Shown: positions 1-9,053, counted from the stretch's first letter. The stretch: DNA of 64,000 nucleotides from Pseudomonadota bacterium (GCA_023423535.1 JAFAFL010000097.1:62001-126000), one strand, 5' to 3'. Notes: generated from the sequence alone by a model not told the origin. Numbers and translations are program-made.

Positions 1-119
1 GAATGATCGCGCCGCTGGTGGTGACGGGCCTGGGGATCTTCGTCCTCGGCCTCGCCTCGTGGCCGCTGGTCGAGCACGTCATCCGTCCGGCGCTGCCGGC
101 CGCGCTGGGGGCGGGGTAG
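1..119 (+). CDS. C-terminal fragment of an upstream antiporter-operon membrane protein (partial)
   Basis: The window opens inside a reading frame that ends with TAG at 117-119. The visible 38 residues contain one strongly hydrophobic segment (LVVTGLGIFVLGLASW) followed by a short polar tail, as at the C-terminus of a polytopic subunit. The stop lies 3 bp before the ATG of the next antiporter-like subunit, so it is the preceding gene of the same operon. It could be another NuoL/M/N-type subunit, but too little is visible to say which. The 5' part lies outside the window. Confidence 0.6.
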   Translation, partial: MIAPLVVTGLGIFVLGLASWPLVEHVIRPALPAALGAG

Positions 120-122
120 GCG

Positions 123-1619
123 ATGGACCTGAATCACTTCTGGGACCTGCGCCCGCTCTGGATCGTCCTGATCACGCCGCTGGCCGCCGGCGCGATCCTC
201 CTCTCCGGCAAGCGCCCGAACCTGCGCGAAGCGTGGACGTTCCTCGCAGCCTTCCTCCAGCTGGGGCTCGTGCTCTCCATGCTCCCCGAGGTGCTCGCGG
301 GGAAGGTGTTCGAGGTGAAGGTGGTGAGCCTTGCCTCGGGCTTCGATCTGCAGCTTCGGACGGACTCGCTGGGGATGCTCTTCGCGCTGGTGGCGGCGAT
401 CCTCTGGGTCGTCACGGCGCTCTACAGCGTGGGCTACATGCGCACGTTGAAGGAGAAGCACCAGACGGGCTTCTACGCGTCCTTCGCGCTCTGCATCTGC
501 GCCGCGATGGGCCTCGCCTTCAGCGCGAACCCGCTCACGTTCTTCGTCTTCTACGAGGTCCTCACGCTCGCCACCTACCCGCTGGTGGTGCACAAGCGGA
601 CCGAGAAGGCGATCGTCACCGGACGGCTCTACCTCGCATACACGCTGAGCGCGGGCCTCGCGCTGCTGCTGGCCACCGGCTGGAGCCACATCCTCGTGCC
701 GGCCGCGGACTTCGTGCCGGGCGGCTTCCTCCACGTCTCCGCGGGCGCGAAGGTCTCGCTCGTCGCCATCTTCGTGCTCTTCATCGCGGGCGTCGGCGTG
801 AAGGCGGGCATCATGCCGCTGCACGCGTGGCTGCCCGCGGCGATGATCGCGCCCACGCCGGTCTCAGCGCTCCTGCACGCGGTGGCGGTGGTGAAGGCGG
901 GCGTGTTCGGCGTCATCCGCGTGTGCGGCTACGTGTTCGGCATGGACACGCTGCGAGACCTCGGCGTGACGCTGCCGCTCGCCGCGCTGGCGGGCTTCAC
1001 CATCATCACCGCGTCGGTGATCGCGCTGACGCAGGACAACCTCAAGCGGCGGCTCGCCTATTCGACGATCGGCCAACTCTCCTACATCGTGCTCGGGGTC
1101 ACGCTGCTGACCGAGGCGGGCGTCACCGGCTCGGTGATGCACATCGTCAACCACGCGTTCATGAAGATCACCCTGTTCTTCTGCGCGGGCGCCATCTACG
1201 CGCACCTGCACCTCGAGAACATCAGCGAGATGAAGGGCATCGGCCGCGCCATGCCGTGGACCATGGCCGCCTTTGCAGTCGCCAGCGTGGGCATCGCCGG
1301 GATCCCTCCGTTGCCGGGCTTCGTCTCCAAGTGGTGGCTGGGGATGGGCACGCTGCAGGCGGACCAGGTGGTCTTCCTCTTCGTGCTCGTGGGCTCCTCG
1401 CTGCTCTCGGTCATCTACTTCTTCCCCATCGTGTTCGCGGCGTACTTCCAGAAGAACGAGGCGTTCCCGGTGAGGAACGAAGCGCCCTTTGCCTTGCTCG
1501 CGCCGCCGCTGTTCACCGCCGCCGCGTCGATCGTGATCGGCCTCTTTCCGGACGTGGGCGGCTCGTTCTGGAGCCTCGCCACCGACGTCACGCGCGCGCT
1601 GGCGGGGAGGGGAGGGTGA
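123..1619 (+). CDS. Proton-translocating antiporter-like membrane subunit (NuoM/NuoN/MrpD family)
   Basis: A 498-residue polytopic inner-membrane protein of the proton-conducting transporter family (PF00361), shared by complex I subunits NuoL/M/N and Mrp Na+/H+ antiporter subunits A and D. The functional charges of the family are in place: a glutamate in the TM5 region (E145 in FVFYEVLTLATYPL), a lysine in the broken TM7 helix before HAWLP (K227), K258, and a lysine in the TM12 region (K348 in HAFMKITLFF). It probably moves protons or Na+ as part of a multi-subunit complex with the genes on either side. No redox subunit is visible here, so Mrp-type antiporter and group 4 hydrogenase/complex I relatives cannot be separated. 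Its stop overlaps the next start (tgATG). Confidence 0.85.
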   Translation: MDLNHFWDLRPLWIVLITPLAAGAILLSGKRPNLREAWTFLAAFLQLGLVLSMLPEVLAGKVFEVKVVSLASGFDLQLRTDSLGMLFALVAAILWVVTALYSVGYMRTLKEKHQTGFYASFALCICAAMGLAFSANPLTFFVFYEVLTLATYPLVVHKRTEKAIVTGRLYLAYTLSAGLALLLATGWSHILVPAADFVPGGFLHVSAGAKVSLVAIFVLFIAGVGVKAGIMPLHAWLPAAMIAPTPVSALLHAVAVVKAGVFGVIRVCGYVFGMDTLRDLGVTLPLAALAGFTIITASVIALTQDNLKRRLAYSTIGQLSYIVLGVTLLTEAGVTGSVMHIVNHAFMKITLFFCAGAIYAHLHLENISEMKGIGRAMPWTMAAFAVASVGIAGIPPLPGFVSKWWLGMGTLQADQVVFLFVLVGSSLLSVIYFFPIVFAAYFQKNEAFPVRNEAPFALLAPPLFTAAASIVIGLFPDVGGSFWSLATDVTRALAGRGG

Positions 1620-1867
1620 TGGCGCCTCAGCAGAAGAAGCGTCTCTTCATCGGCGCGGGCCTCGCGCTGGTCGCGGTGTGCGTGGCGCTCGAGGGCCTCG
1701 TCCCCGACAAGCACCTCAGCGATCCGTCGTGGACGGTGCACGCCTACCACCGCATCCCCGGGTGGAACGGCCTCATCGGCATCGCCGGGTGCGTCGTGCT
1801 CGTGTTCGCGTCCAAGGCGCTGGGCAAGGTGTTCCTGCAGAAGCGCGAGGACTTCTACGATGAGTGA
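1619..1867 (+). CDS. Small two-helix membrane protein of the antiporter operon
   Basis: An 82-residue protein with two predicted membrane helices (about residues 9-27 and 49-66) separated by a polar loop, and a charged C-terminus ending FYDE. It overlaps the stop of the upstream antiporter-like gene by 1 bp and the start of the downstream one by 8 bp, so translation is almost certainly coupled and it is probably an accessory subunit of the same complex. I do not recognise a named family. Size and position resemble the small hydrophobic subunits (E, F, G) of Mrp complexes, but no sequence signature was seen, so that remains inference from context. Confidence 0.7.
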   Translation: MAPQQKKRLFIGAGLALVAVCVALEGLVPDKHLSDPSWTVHAYHRIPGWNGLIGIAGCVVLVFASKALGKVFLQKREDFYDE

Positions 1868-3662
1868 CCTCGCGTTGCCGATGCTCGGTCCGGTGCCGCC
1901 GGGCCTCCTGCTGCTCCTCGGCGCGGTGCCGCTGGCGTTTCTCCGAGGCCTGCCGCGCAAGCTCGTCCAGGTCGCCGCGCCGGTGCTCGCGCTGTGGCAG
2001 GTGCTCGCCCTCCGCTCCGCGCAGCTCTCAGGTCACGAGCTCCCGCACGTGGGCTTCTCCTGGATGGGGATGCAGCTGCACCTGCTGCACGCGGACGAGG
2101 TGCGCTCGCTCTTCGCGATCATCTTCGCCCTCATCTGCGTCGTCGGTTCGATCTACGCGCTGCACGTGGAGGACCGGCTGCAGAACGCCTCCGCGCTGGC
2201 GTACGCGGGCGGCGCGCTCGGGGTGGTGTACGCGGGAGACCTCGTCACCTTCGTCCTCTTCTGGGAGCTGATGGCGCTGGGCTCGGTGATGCTCGTGCTC
2301 GCGCGACGGACGAAGCGGGCCCTGTCCGCCGGCCTCCGCTACATCGCGGTGCACGCGCTGGGCGGCACGCTCTTGCTGTGCGGCGTGGTGGCGTGGGTGC
2401 AGGCGGGACACGACATCGCGGTGACGCAGCTCCCGCAGACAGCGGGGCTCGCCGGCTGGCTGATTCTCCTGGGCGTGGTGATCAACGCCGCGGTGCCGCC
2501 GCTGCACGCGTGGCTGCCGGACGCCTATCCCGAGGCGACCGTCACCGGCTCGGTGTTCCTCTCCGCCTACACCACGAAGACCGCGGTGTTCGCGCTGGTG
2601 GTGCTCTTCGCGGGGTGGAAGGTGCTGCTGTGGGCCGGGGTGGCGATGACGCTCTACGGCGTCCTCTACGCGATGCTGGAGAACGACCTGCGGCGGCTGC
2701 TCGCGTACCACATCATCAGCCAGGTCGGTTACATGGTCGCGGCCGCCGGGATGGGCACGACGATGGCGCTCGACGGTGCCGGCGCGCACGCCTACTCGCA
2801 CATCCTCTACAAGGCGCTGCTCTTCATGGGTGCGGGCGCGGTGATCACCGCCACCGGCCGAGAGAAGCTCACCGAACTCGGCGGCCTGTCGAAGCCTTTG
2901 CGCTGGGTGATGATCCTCTACGCGGTGGGCGCCATGTCCATCGGCGGGTTCCCGCTCTTCAACGGCTTCGTCTCCAAGGCGATCATCGTCACCGCCGCGT
3001 CGCAGGGCGGCTGGCCGCTGGCGGAGCTGCTGCTCGTCTTCGCCTCGGTGGGTACCTTCCTCAGCACCGGCCTGAAGATCCTCTGGTTCGCGTTCCTGCG
3101 TCCGGTGGAGAAGCCGTACGCAGCGCTGCAGCCCGTGCCCGCCAACATGTACGTGGCCATGGGGATCGCCGCGTTCTTCTGCACGCTCTACGGCGTCTGG
3201 CCGAAGGCGCTCTACGTGCTCCTGCCGTTCCGCACCGACTACCACCCCTACACGCTGCACCACGTCGTGCAGTCGGTGCAGCTGCTCACGCTCACCGCCC
3301 TGGGCTTCTGGTTCCTGCTGCCGAAGCTGAAGAGCGCGCCGGCTGTCTCGGTGGACACCGACTGGCTGTACCGCCGCCCGCTGCCGGTGGCGATGCTCGC
3401 GTTGTCGCGTGGCCTCTACGGCTTCCAGAGCGCCGCGGGGCGCGCCATGGGTCGCGTCGTCGATGCGGGCCAGCGCTTCTTCCGCGACCCGCTGGCGCTG
3501 GCAGACCGGATGCTCGGGCGAGGCATGCTCCCGGCACCGGAAGGCGCAGACCGCAGCTGGGAGGACCGGCACCGCCTGCCGCTCGGGCCCACGGTGCTGG
3601 TGGTGCTCACCGTGTTCGGCGTGATGGCGGTGGCGAACCTGCTCGCGCGTTACTGGAGCTGA
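1860..3662 (+). CDS. Second proton-translocating antiporter-like subunit (NuoL/MrpD family) with a TM7 lysine replaced
   Basis: A 600-residue polytopic membrane protein of the same PF00361 family as the gene at 123-1619. The TM5-region glutamate is kept (E136 in VLFWELMALGS), as are the TM8-region lysine (K240 in AYTTKTAVFAL) and the TM12-region lysine in HILYKALLFMGAG. In the broken helix before PLHAWLP, however, the position normally holding lysine is N209 (GVVINAAVPPLHAWLP). The C-terminal 130 residues form an extra largely amphipathic extension ending in a final hydrophobic helix (VLVVLTVFGVMAVANLLA). It is the last gene of the operon; the convergent cytochrome lipoprotein gene ends 21 bp downstream. 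Confidence 0.83.
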   Translation: MSDLALPMLGPVPPGLLLLLGAVPLAFLRGLPRKLVQVAAPVLALWQVLALRSAQLSGHELPHVGFSWMGMQLHLLHADEVRSLFAIIFALICVVGSIYALHVEDRLQNASALAYAGGALGVVYAGDLVTFVLFWELMALGSVMLVLARRTKRALSAGLRYIAVHALGGTLLLCGVVAWVQAGHDIAVTQLPQTAGLAGWLILLGVVINAAVPPLHAWLPDAYPEATVTGSVFLSAYTTKTAVFALVVLFAGWKVLLWAGVAMTLYGVLYAMLENDLRRLLAYHIISQVGYMVAAAGMGTTMALDGAGAHAYSHILYKALLFMGAGAVITATGREKLTELGGLSKPLRWVMILYAVGAMSIGGFPLFNGFVSKAIIVTAASQGGWPLAELLLVFASVGTFLSTGLKILWFAFLRPVEKPYAALQPVPANMYVAMGIAAFFCTLYGVWPKALYVLLPFRTDYHPYTLHHVVQSVQLLTLTALGFWFLLPKLKSAPAVSVDTDWLYRRPLPVAMLALSRGLYGFQSAAGRAMGRVVDAGQRFFRDPLALADRMLGRGMLPAPEGADRSWEDRHRLPLGPTVLVVLTVFGVMAVANLLARYWS

Positions 3663-3682
3663 CGTCCCCTCGAGCGCGTCTC

Positions 3683-5062
3683 CTAGCCGTCCTTCAACGC
3701 GCCGGCGGTGATCCACGTCTGCAGCGCGTCGAGATCCTCCTGCGCGAGCTCGCGCGTGCCGCCGAGCGGATCGATCGGCATCCGGCTCCCGCTGATGCTC
3801 CCGTCGCCCGCGACCTTCAGCCAGAGGTAGCTCTTCTCCGGCTGGCCCGGCTGCACGAGCTTCATCATCGGCCGCTGCTGCGATGCGCCCATCAACGTGT
3901 CCCACGCGCCCTCGCCGGCGAGATCGAGCCCCGCCTGCGGAGACGCGCCGCCATGACAGCCGCCGCAATTCGCCTGCAACATCGGGAGGATGCGGCCGCG
4001 GAAGGTCACGCCCTCGCCCACGAGGTTCAGCGCGTTGGGGTCCGCGGTGTACGAGCAGTTGCCGTAGTCGATGGGCCCCATCGGATCGCGCTTCGCCGGA
4101 TCCGGGTGCAGCCGCTCGATGAAGCACATCAGCGCCACCATGTCCGGCACTGACGGCGGCTGGTTCGCCAGCGGCATGCGAGAGCCCGGCACGCGCTCGC
4201 CCTCCATGTGGCCGCGCAGGCGCGCCACGAGGTAGCTCTGCTCGGGGTTGCCCGGCTTGATCAGCGGCACCGTCTTTCCCGTCCGCGCGCCGAAGGTGCC
4301 GTTGCGGTTGAGGTCGCCCTGCACGATCCCGCTGGCGAGCAGCGACGAGACCGCGTCCACCTGCCAGTCGCGCACCTCGCCGACAAGGTGCCGGCCGTCG
4401 CCGATGATCCACCACCGCGTCTGGAACGAGGTGAAGGGGAGGTCCTCCACGTTGCCCTGCGCGTTGACGAAGGTGCGGATGAACAGGCCCGTCTTCCAGC
4501 CCTCGCGCACCTCCTTCGGCAGGGGCGAGTGCAGCACGACGTGCAGGCCCGCGCTCTCCTCGTCAGGCCTCGTGCCCGCCTTCGCGTGGTCGATCCACTC
4601 GCCCTTCGTCAGCTCCACCCAGCCGACCTCGACGTTGTTGAACTGCGCGTCGGTGAAGCGGAAGCGATCTCCCAGTTGCTCGCAGCGGTCGAACACGGTG
4701 GACCAGCCGCCGGGCTGCACGTTGCAGGGCGCGTCCACCGCGCTGCTGAAGGAGGCCGCGGTGTGGAGGTCGGGGTACTCCTTCTGGTTGTGGCACACGC
4801 CGTTGGCGCCGCCGCACGAACGCAGCACGAGCTTGCGGTGGAGGTCGAGCCCGGTGCGGTAGCGCGACTGCGCCTCGAGCACCAGCGGGTCGCTCCCGGT
4901 GTAGGGCGTGGCGGTGCCGCCGCCGGGAAGCTCCGGACGATCCGGCTCGAAGGCGATCGTCCCGGGCGGCTTCGGATCGGTGCCGTCGGCGCCGCACGCG
5001 GAGAGCGAAGCGGCGGCGGTCAGCGCGAGGAGGGCGCGGAAGAGGGGAGCGCGAGTCGTCAT
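3683..5062 (-). CDS. Di-haem cytochrome c-like lipoprotein of a DUF1501 module
   Basis: A 459-residue exported lipoprotein: the signal peptide ends in the lipobox LSAC (C23). The C-terminal half has a canonical cytochrome c site, CGGCH at 366-370, with a distal methionine candidate M428 in SGSRMP. The N-terminal half repeats the pattern, with PGNPEQSYL and a second SRMP (M296), but its haem site reads C83-x6-C90-H91 instead of CxxCH. The two domains match planctomycete- and myxobacterial-type cytochromes that travel with DUF1501 proteins. It overlaps the upstream DUF1501 gene by 4 bp (ATGA), so the two are co-translated. The role is probably electron transfer or haem-dependent chemistry at the envelope; the substrate is unknown. 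Confidence 0.75.
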   Translation of the reverse strand: MTTRAPLFRALLALTAAASLSACGADGTDPKPPGTIAFEPDRPELPGGGTATPYTGSDPLVLEAQSRYRTGLDLHRKLVLRSCGGANGVCHNQKEYPDLHTAASFSSAVDAPCNVQPGGWSTVFDRCEQLGDRFRFTDAQFNNVEVGWVELTKGEWIDHAKAGTRPDEESAGLHVVLHSPLPKEVREGWKTGLFIRTFVNAQGNVEDLPFTSFQTRWWIIGDGRHLVGEVRDWQVDAVSSLLASGIVQGDLNRNGTFGARTGKTVPLIKPGNPEQSYLVARLRGHMEGERVPGSRMPLANQPPSVPDMVALMCFIERLHPDPAKRDPMGPIDYGNCSYTADPNALNLVGEGVTFRGRILPMLQANCGGCHGGASPQAGLDLAGEGAWDTLMGASQQRPMMKLVQPGQPEKSYLWLKVAGDGSISGSRMPIDPLGGTRELAQEDLDALQTWITAGALKDG

Positions 5063-6459
5063 GCGAAGAGGTCTCCGAAGGGCGCGTCGGCCGGGAACAC
5101 GCCGGCGTGATCCGCGCCCAGCAGGTCCATGAGGGTCTTGAGGACCGCGCGGTAGGCGTACACCTGTCCCTCCGCCTTGAGGTCGCTGCGCCGTGTGCTC
5201 CCCAGCGTCTTGCCTCCCTTGCCGGCCGCGGTGCTCACCCCGCCCATGAACGGCATCGACATCCAGCGGGTGGCGTTGTCGCTGCCGTGGTCGCTGCCGC
5301 CGGCGCTGTTGAAGCGCTGCCCGCCGGTGGAGCGCCCGAACTCGCTGCCGAGCACCACGAGGGTCTTGTCCCAGTAGGTGCCGCCCTCGGGGTGGCGCAT
5401 CCGCTTCAGCGCCGCGTGCAGTCCGCTGACGAGCCGGTTCAGATTGTCCATCGCGCCTGGCAGCGCGCCCTGCTCGCCGCTGTGGAGGTCGTAGCCGCCC
5501 TCGTTGAAGAACACGGCGGGGCAGCCGAAGTGGAAGAGCCGGAGCGCCAGCGCCGCGCGGCGGCCCGTGGTGTTGTCGCCGAAGAGCTCGAGCAGCTGCG
5601 CGTTGGAGATCCCGTCCACTTCCTGCGTGGAGCGCCGCGCGACCTGAAGCAGCTCGGAACGGAAGATCTCCCCGTACGCGGCCGCGTCCTCGCGGCTCTG
5701 CTGGTAGGCCTCGATCGGCGCGCGCAGCTGCGGGTGAACGCGCGCACGCAGCCGCTCGTCACGGCCGCGCGCGATCTGCGTGGCCCAGGCGGGGAGCGAA
5801 GACTCGGCGTCGAAGCCGAAGCTGCCGAAGCCCGCGCCCTCGATCACCGGCGGTCGGTACGCGGCATAGACGCCGGAGCCAGTGGCCATGCCCGCGTCAC
5901 CGAGCGAGAACGCCGGCAGCCGCAACTGGCCCTGAGCCACCGGCCGGTCTCGCAAGCCCCAGTTGAGGTAGGTGAGGAACGCGGTGCTGCCGCCCACGTA
6001 GCCGGTGAGGTAGCGCTCGAGCCCGGTGCCGTGGTTGCCGTCCGCGCGGTTGGAGAAGGGCTCGTGATCGACACACGGCAACACGCAGATCTCATTGGAG
6101 ATTTCGGTCACCCGCTTCATGCCCAGCGCAGCGCGCGCACGGCCGGCTTCACCGTCGAGCCAGGAAGCGCGCTCGAGCAATTCGCTCGCGCCCCACTCGG
6201 TGCCCTGCGCCTTCTGCCGCGAGTGACCGAACGGGTTGAACTGCGCGTCCACGTCGCCGTTGAACGCGGCGCTGAAGCGGAAGCCGCCCGCGAGCCGGAT
6301 GTAGATGAGGTGCTTCACCGCGCCGCGTCCCGCGGTCTGCGCGTACGCGGCCTTCGGAATCCAGAGGTGCGGGAACGCCAGCGCGGCGGCGGCGGCACCC
6401 GCGCCCTGGAGCAGGCGGCGGCGGGAGAGGGAGCCGGTCTTCTTCGACGAGTCGTCCAT
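5059..6459 (-). CDS. DUF1501 family protein, Tat-exported
   Basis: A 466-residue protein beginning with a twin-arginine signal (SRRRLLQG at 12-19, hydrophobic stretch, AYA cleavage site at 38-40). The C-terminal third carries the DUF1501 hallmarks DLHSGE, LVVLGSEFGRSTGG (367-380) and GGSDHG (387-392). These resemble the metal-binding core of the alkaline phosphatase/sulfatase superfamily, to which DUF1501 is distantly related. Tat export suggests folding, perhaps with a metal, before secretion. It sits between a large lipoprotein gene (30 bp upstream) and the di-haem lipoprotein gene (4-bp overlap), so the three appear to be one functional unit. The reaction is not known for the family. Confidence 0.85.
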   Translation of the reverse strand: MDDSSKKTGSLSRRRLLQGAGAAAAALAFPHLWIPKAAYAQTAGRGAVKHLIYIRLAGGFRFSAAFNGDVDAQFNPFGHSRQKAQGTEWGASELLERASWLDGEAGRARAALGMKRVTEISNEICVLPCVDHEPFSNRADGNHGTGLERYLTGYVGGSTAFLTYLNWGLRDRPVAQGQLRLPAFSLGDAGMATGSGVYAAYRPPVIEGAGFGSFGFDAESSLPAWATQIARGRDERLRARVHPQLRAPIEAYQQSREDAAAYGEIFRSELLQVARRSTQEVDGISNAQLLELFGDNTTGRRAALALRLFHFGCPAVFFNEGGYDLHSGEQGALPGAMDNLNRLVSGLHAALKRMRHPEGGTYWDKTLVVLGSEFGRSTGGQRFNSAGGSDHGSDNATRWMSMPFMGGVSTAAGKGGKTLGSTRRSDLKAEGQVYAYRAVLKTLMDLLGADHAGVFPADAPFGDLFA

Positions 6460-6489
6460 GACGTTGACCTGAGCGGTGCTGACCGGTGA

Positions 6490-8328
6490 TCAGTAGAAGA
6501 GGAGCTCGGCGCTGGAGAGCAGCGCGAAGCAGAGGGGCCGCGCGAACTCTTCGGCACTGCAGCGGGTGAGGCTGCACGTCTCGCCGGCGGCGCGTGCCTG
6601 GGCGAGCTCATCTTCGACGGGCACGTGCCCGAGGAGCTGCCGGTACTGGAACGCGGCGATCTCGCCGGCCACGGAGGGATCCACCGCACGACGAGGATCG
6701 ATGCCGGACGGCAACAGCCTCGTGGCCTGGGCTGCGGCGGTCGCGCGCTGCGGATCCTGCGCCGGGTTGCAGAGGCCCTCGACGAAGCCGAGCTGCGTGG
6801 CGGTGGTGAGGATGCTCGTCACCTTGAAGCGACCGCCGACCACGTTCTCCGGACAGCCGCCGAGCGTGCGCGCGACGTCCGCGTAGCGCGTGTCCACCCG
6901 GCCCTCGTCGGTCAGCGGCCAGCGCGTGTGCTGCAGCGTCCGGAACGCGGAGAGCGAGCCCGAGCGCAGGATCGCCTCCGGCTGGCTGAGCCGGTGATCG
7001 CAACCACCGGGCACCGTTCCCGTCCGCCGCGCCAGCGAGTCGATCCACACCTCGGCGTCCACTTGCTTCAGCGGGCCCCAGGTCCAGCGGTACGCGGCGC
7101 TGCCTTCGCCCGCGTGCGACTGCAGATAGGCCGCGGAGGTCGCCACCGCGAAGTGCACCGAGCGGATGTCGCCCTTGTTCGCGAGCAGGTAGCGCACGAG
7201 CTCCTGCCGGACCTCCGGCACCACCGCGGAGAGGTCGTAGCCGAGGTACTGACGCAACACGCGATCCACCGCGTGCTCCCAGAACGCGAGGTCGCGCGCG
7301 AGGATCCGGCCCGGCACCTGCGCGCGCTGCCACTCGGAGGGCTTCATCAGGCCGCTCCACATGATGAGTCCGGCGCGGCCGTCATCGATGGCGCGGAAGT
7401 CCGGATCGAAGATCAGCTCCTCGTAGCCCCAGAGCACGCTCGTGCACTCGCCCTTGCGGTCCGGATCGACCTCGCCCTCTTCGGTGAGGCAGGGGTAGCG
7501 CAGATACGCGTCCGGCAGCCGCGCGCCGAGCTGCGGGTGGTCGTAGTAGCCGTCGTGCCAGACGCCGTAGAGCCGCGCCATGTCCGCGCGCTCGTTCTCG
7601 AAAGGCGGGCGCCCGAGGAAGTGGCGGTAGAGCGCCTCCACCGTGTCGCGCGCGTCCGCGTGGCGGCGGGTGAGCACCGGGTGCGCGCTGGTGACGGCGG
7701 CAAAGAGATCCCAGGGAACGTGGCCGCGGTAGAGCTTCGCGGTGAGCCCGTCCATGTCCCAGATGCTCTGCAGACTCACGACCTCATTGGCGTAGAGCAG
7801 CTCGTCCGCCATCTGCCGCTGCTGCACGAACACGAAGCGGTCGTCGGCGATCATCCGGCGCACGGTCGCGCCCCAGCCGCCGGTGCACATCACCGCCATG
7901 TCGTCCGCGGAGGGGACCTCGCCGAGCAGATCGATGAACAGCCGGCGGCAGGCCTCGGCCTGATCGATCGGCCGGTGCGCGAGCCCCACGCCCCACAGGC
8001 TCTGACAAAGCCCCTTGTTCACCGGGTTCTGCAGCCCTGCGCTGCGGCAGAAGGCTTCGCATTCGCCGTCGCAGTCGGGCGGGCGCGCGTCGTCGGGCGG
8101 AGGGACTTCACGAGGCGCGGGCAGCGTGTCGTCACCGCCGCTGAAGTTGCCGTCGGTGATCGGCCCGTCGTTGCCGACCATCGCGCCGGGCCCGAGCGAC
8201 GGGTCCTTCGGATCGTAGTCCGTCGTCTTCGCGCAGCCGGTGGCGCCGAGCGCGATCGCGGCCACGGCGATCACTGCGTGGAGGAGCACGCCGCGGAGAG
8301 GGGAGAGGGGCGATGCGGAAGAGCGCAT
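6490..8328 (-). CDS. Large lipoprotein of the DUF1501 module (unrecognised)
   Basis: A 612-residue protein. I chose the ATG at 8328 because it is followed at once by a lipoprotein signal peptide with cysteine in GATGC; the open frame upstream has a shadow-like, Arg-rich composition. After a Pro/Asp-rich linker come several cysteine pairs (DCDGECEAFC, CTGGWG, CSLTRC) and Trp/Tyr-rich helical segments such as ALYRHFLGRPPFENE, which recalls the DUF1549/DUF1592-type proteins that accompany DUF1501 and cytochrome partners. I could not place it in one named family. It is upstream of, and in the same direction as, the DUF1501 gene, and probably forms a complex with it at the outer membrane. Confidence 0.75.
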   Translation of the reverse strand: MRSSASPLSPLRGVLLHAVIAVAAIALGATGCAKTTDYDPKDPSLGPGAMVGNDGPITDGNFSGGDDTLPAPREVPPPDDARPPDCDGECEAFCRSAGLQNPVNKGLCQSLWGVGLAHRPIDQAEACRRLFIDLLGEVPSADDMAVMCTGGWGATVRRMIADDRFVFVQQRQMADELLYANEVVSLQSIWDMDGLTAKLYRGHVPWDLFAAVTSAHPVLTRRHADARDTVEALYRHFLGRPPFENERADMARLYGVWHDGYYDHPQLGARLPDAYLRYPCLTEEGEVDPDRKGECTSVLWGYEELIFDPDFRAIDDGRAGLIMWSGLMKPSEWQRAQVPGRILARDLAFWEHAVDRVLRQYLGYDLSAVVPEVRQELVRYLLANKGDIRSVHFAVATSAAYLQSHAGEGSAAYRWTWGPLKQVDAEVWIDSLARRTGTVPGGCDHRLSQPEAILRSGSLSAFRTLQHTRWPLTDEGRVDTRYADVARTLGGCPENVVGGRFKVTSILTTATQLGFVEGLCNPAQDPQRATAAAQATRLLPSGIDPRRAVDPSVAGEIAAFQYRQLLGHVPVEDELAQARAAGETCSLTRCSAEEFARPLCFALLSSAELLFY

Positions 8329-8372
8329 GAAGTCCGGGAGGTTAGCGAAGGGTCGTGTGGGGAAGCAGGACG

Positions 8373-9053
8373 CTAGAGTCCCAGCTCCACCGCGAGCTGC
8401 AGGCCGATGCGCACACTGTGCGTGCGCCAGGACTTGCGGAAGCGCAGGTCGTCGATCGTCTGCGAGGTGGCGAAGAGCCAGAGCTGTTCGTACTGGCCGG
8501 TGAGGTCCGCTCGCAGGGCGAGCTTCTTCGTCATCTGCCGCCGCGTGCCCACCGTGCCGCCGAGCAGCGCGCCCACCCGCGGCACCGCCCACACGTCCAC
8601 GTCGTCCGCGCGCAGCCTGTCGATCTCCGCGCGCAGATCGCCGCCCGGGAAGAGCACCGGCACGCCCGCGCGGAAGCCGATGATCGCGTCGAACTTCTCG
8701 ACCACGGAGGGGATCGCGTACTCGCCGAGGAACAGCGCCTCGGTGAGGAAGCCGAAGTGGAAGTCGCTGTCCGCGAGCGCGCGGTAGTTGCCGTACACGC
8801 GCAGCGCCGGCCCCGCGCGGAACCGCTCCTTCGCGTGGAAGAGCATGAAGAGCGACGCGCTGACCCCGGCCGAGCCGTAGTCGAACGTCTGGTCGAACAC
8901 CGCGTTGTCGATCGACTGGCGACCGGACATCTGCGAGCGCTCGAGCCAGGGCTCCAGCGAGAAGCCGATCCGCTCCTGCGCGGAGGCGGAGGTCGCGACG
9001 AGCGCGGTGAGGACGAGGAAGAGGGGAGTGACGCGGCCTGCATCAAGGCGCAT
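8373..9053 (-). CDS. Secreted outer-membrane beta-barrel-like protein
   Basis: A 226-residue protein with a Sec signal peptide (hydrophobic stretch ending ATSASA before QERIG). The mature part shows alternating hydrophobic/polar stretches rich in Gly, Phe, Tyr and Arg and ends in a short hydrophobic strand (VRIGLQLAVELGL), as in small outer-membrane barrels. No named family recognised. It lies 44 bp upstream of the large lipoprotein gene on the same strand and may be the first gene of the DUF1501 module, giving it a pore or anchor; that link is inference from spacing only. Confidence 0.65.
   Translation of the reverse strand: MRLDAGRVTPLFLVLTALVATSASAQERIGFSLEPWLERSQMSGRQSIDNAVFDQTFDYGSAGVSASLFMLFHAKERFRAGPALRVYGNYRALADSDFHFGFLTEALFLGEYAIPSVVEKFDAIIGFRAGVPVLFPGGDLRAEIDRLRADDVDVWAVPRVGALLGGTVGTRRQMTKKLALRADLTGQYEQLWLFATSQTIDDLRFRKSWRTHSVRIGLQLAVELGL

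Noticed and set aside
2028..4415. 795-codon open frame on the minus strand
   Set aside because: Arg/His-rich shadow composition over two clearly coding genes in other frames; typical of high-GC DNA.
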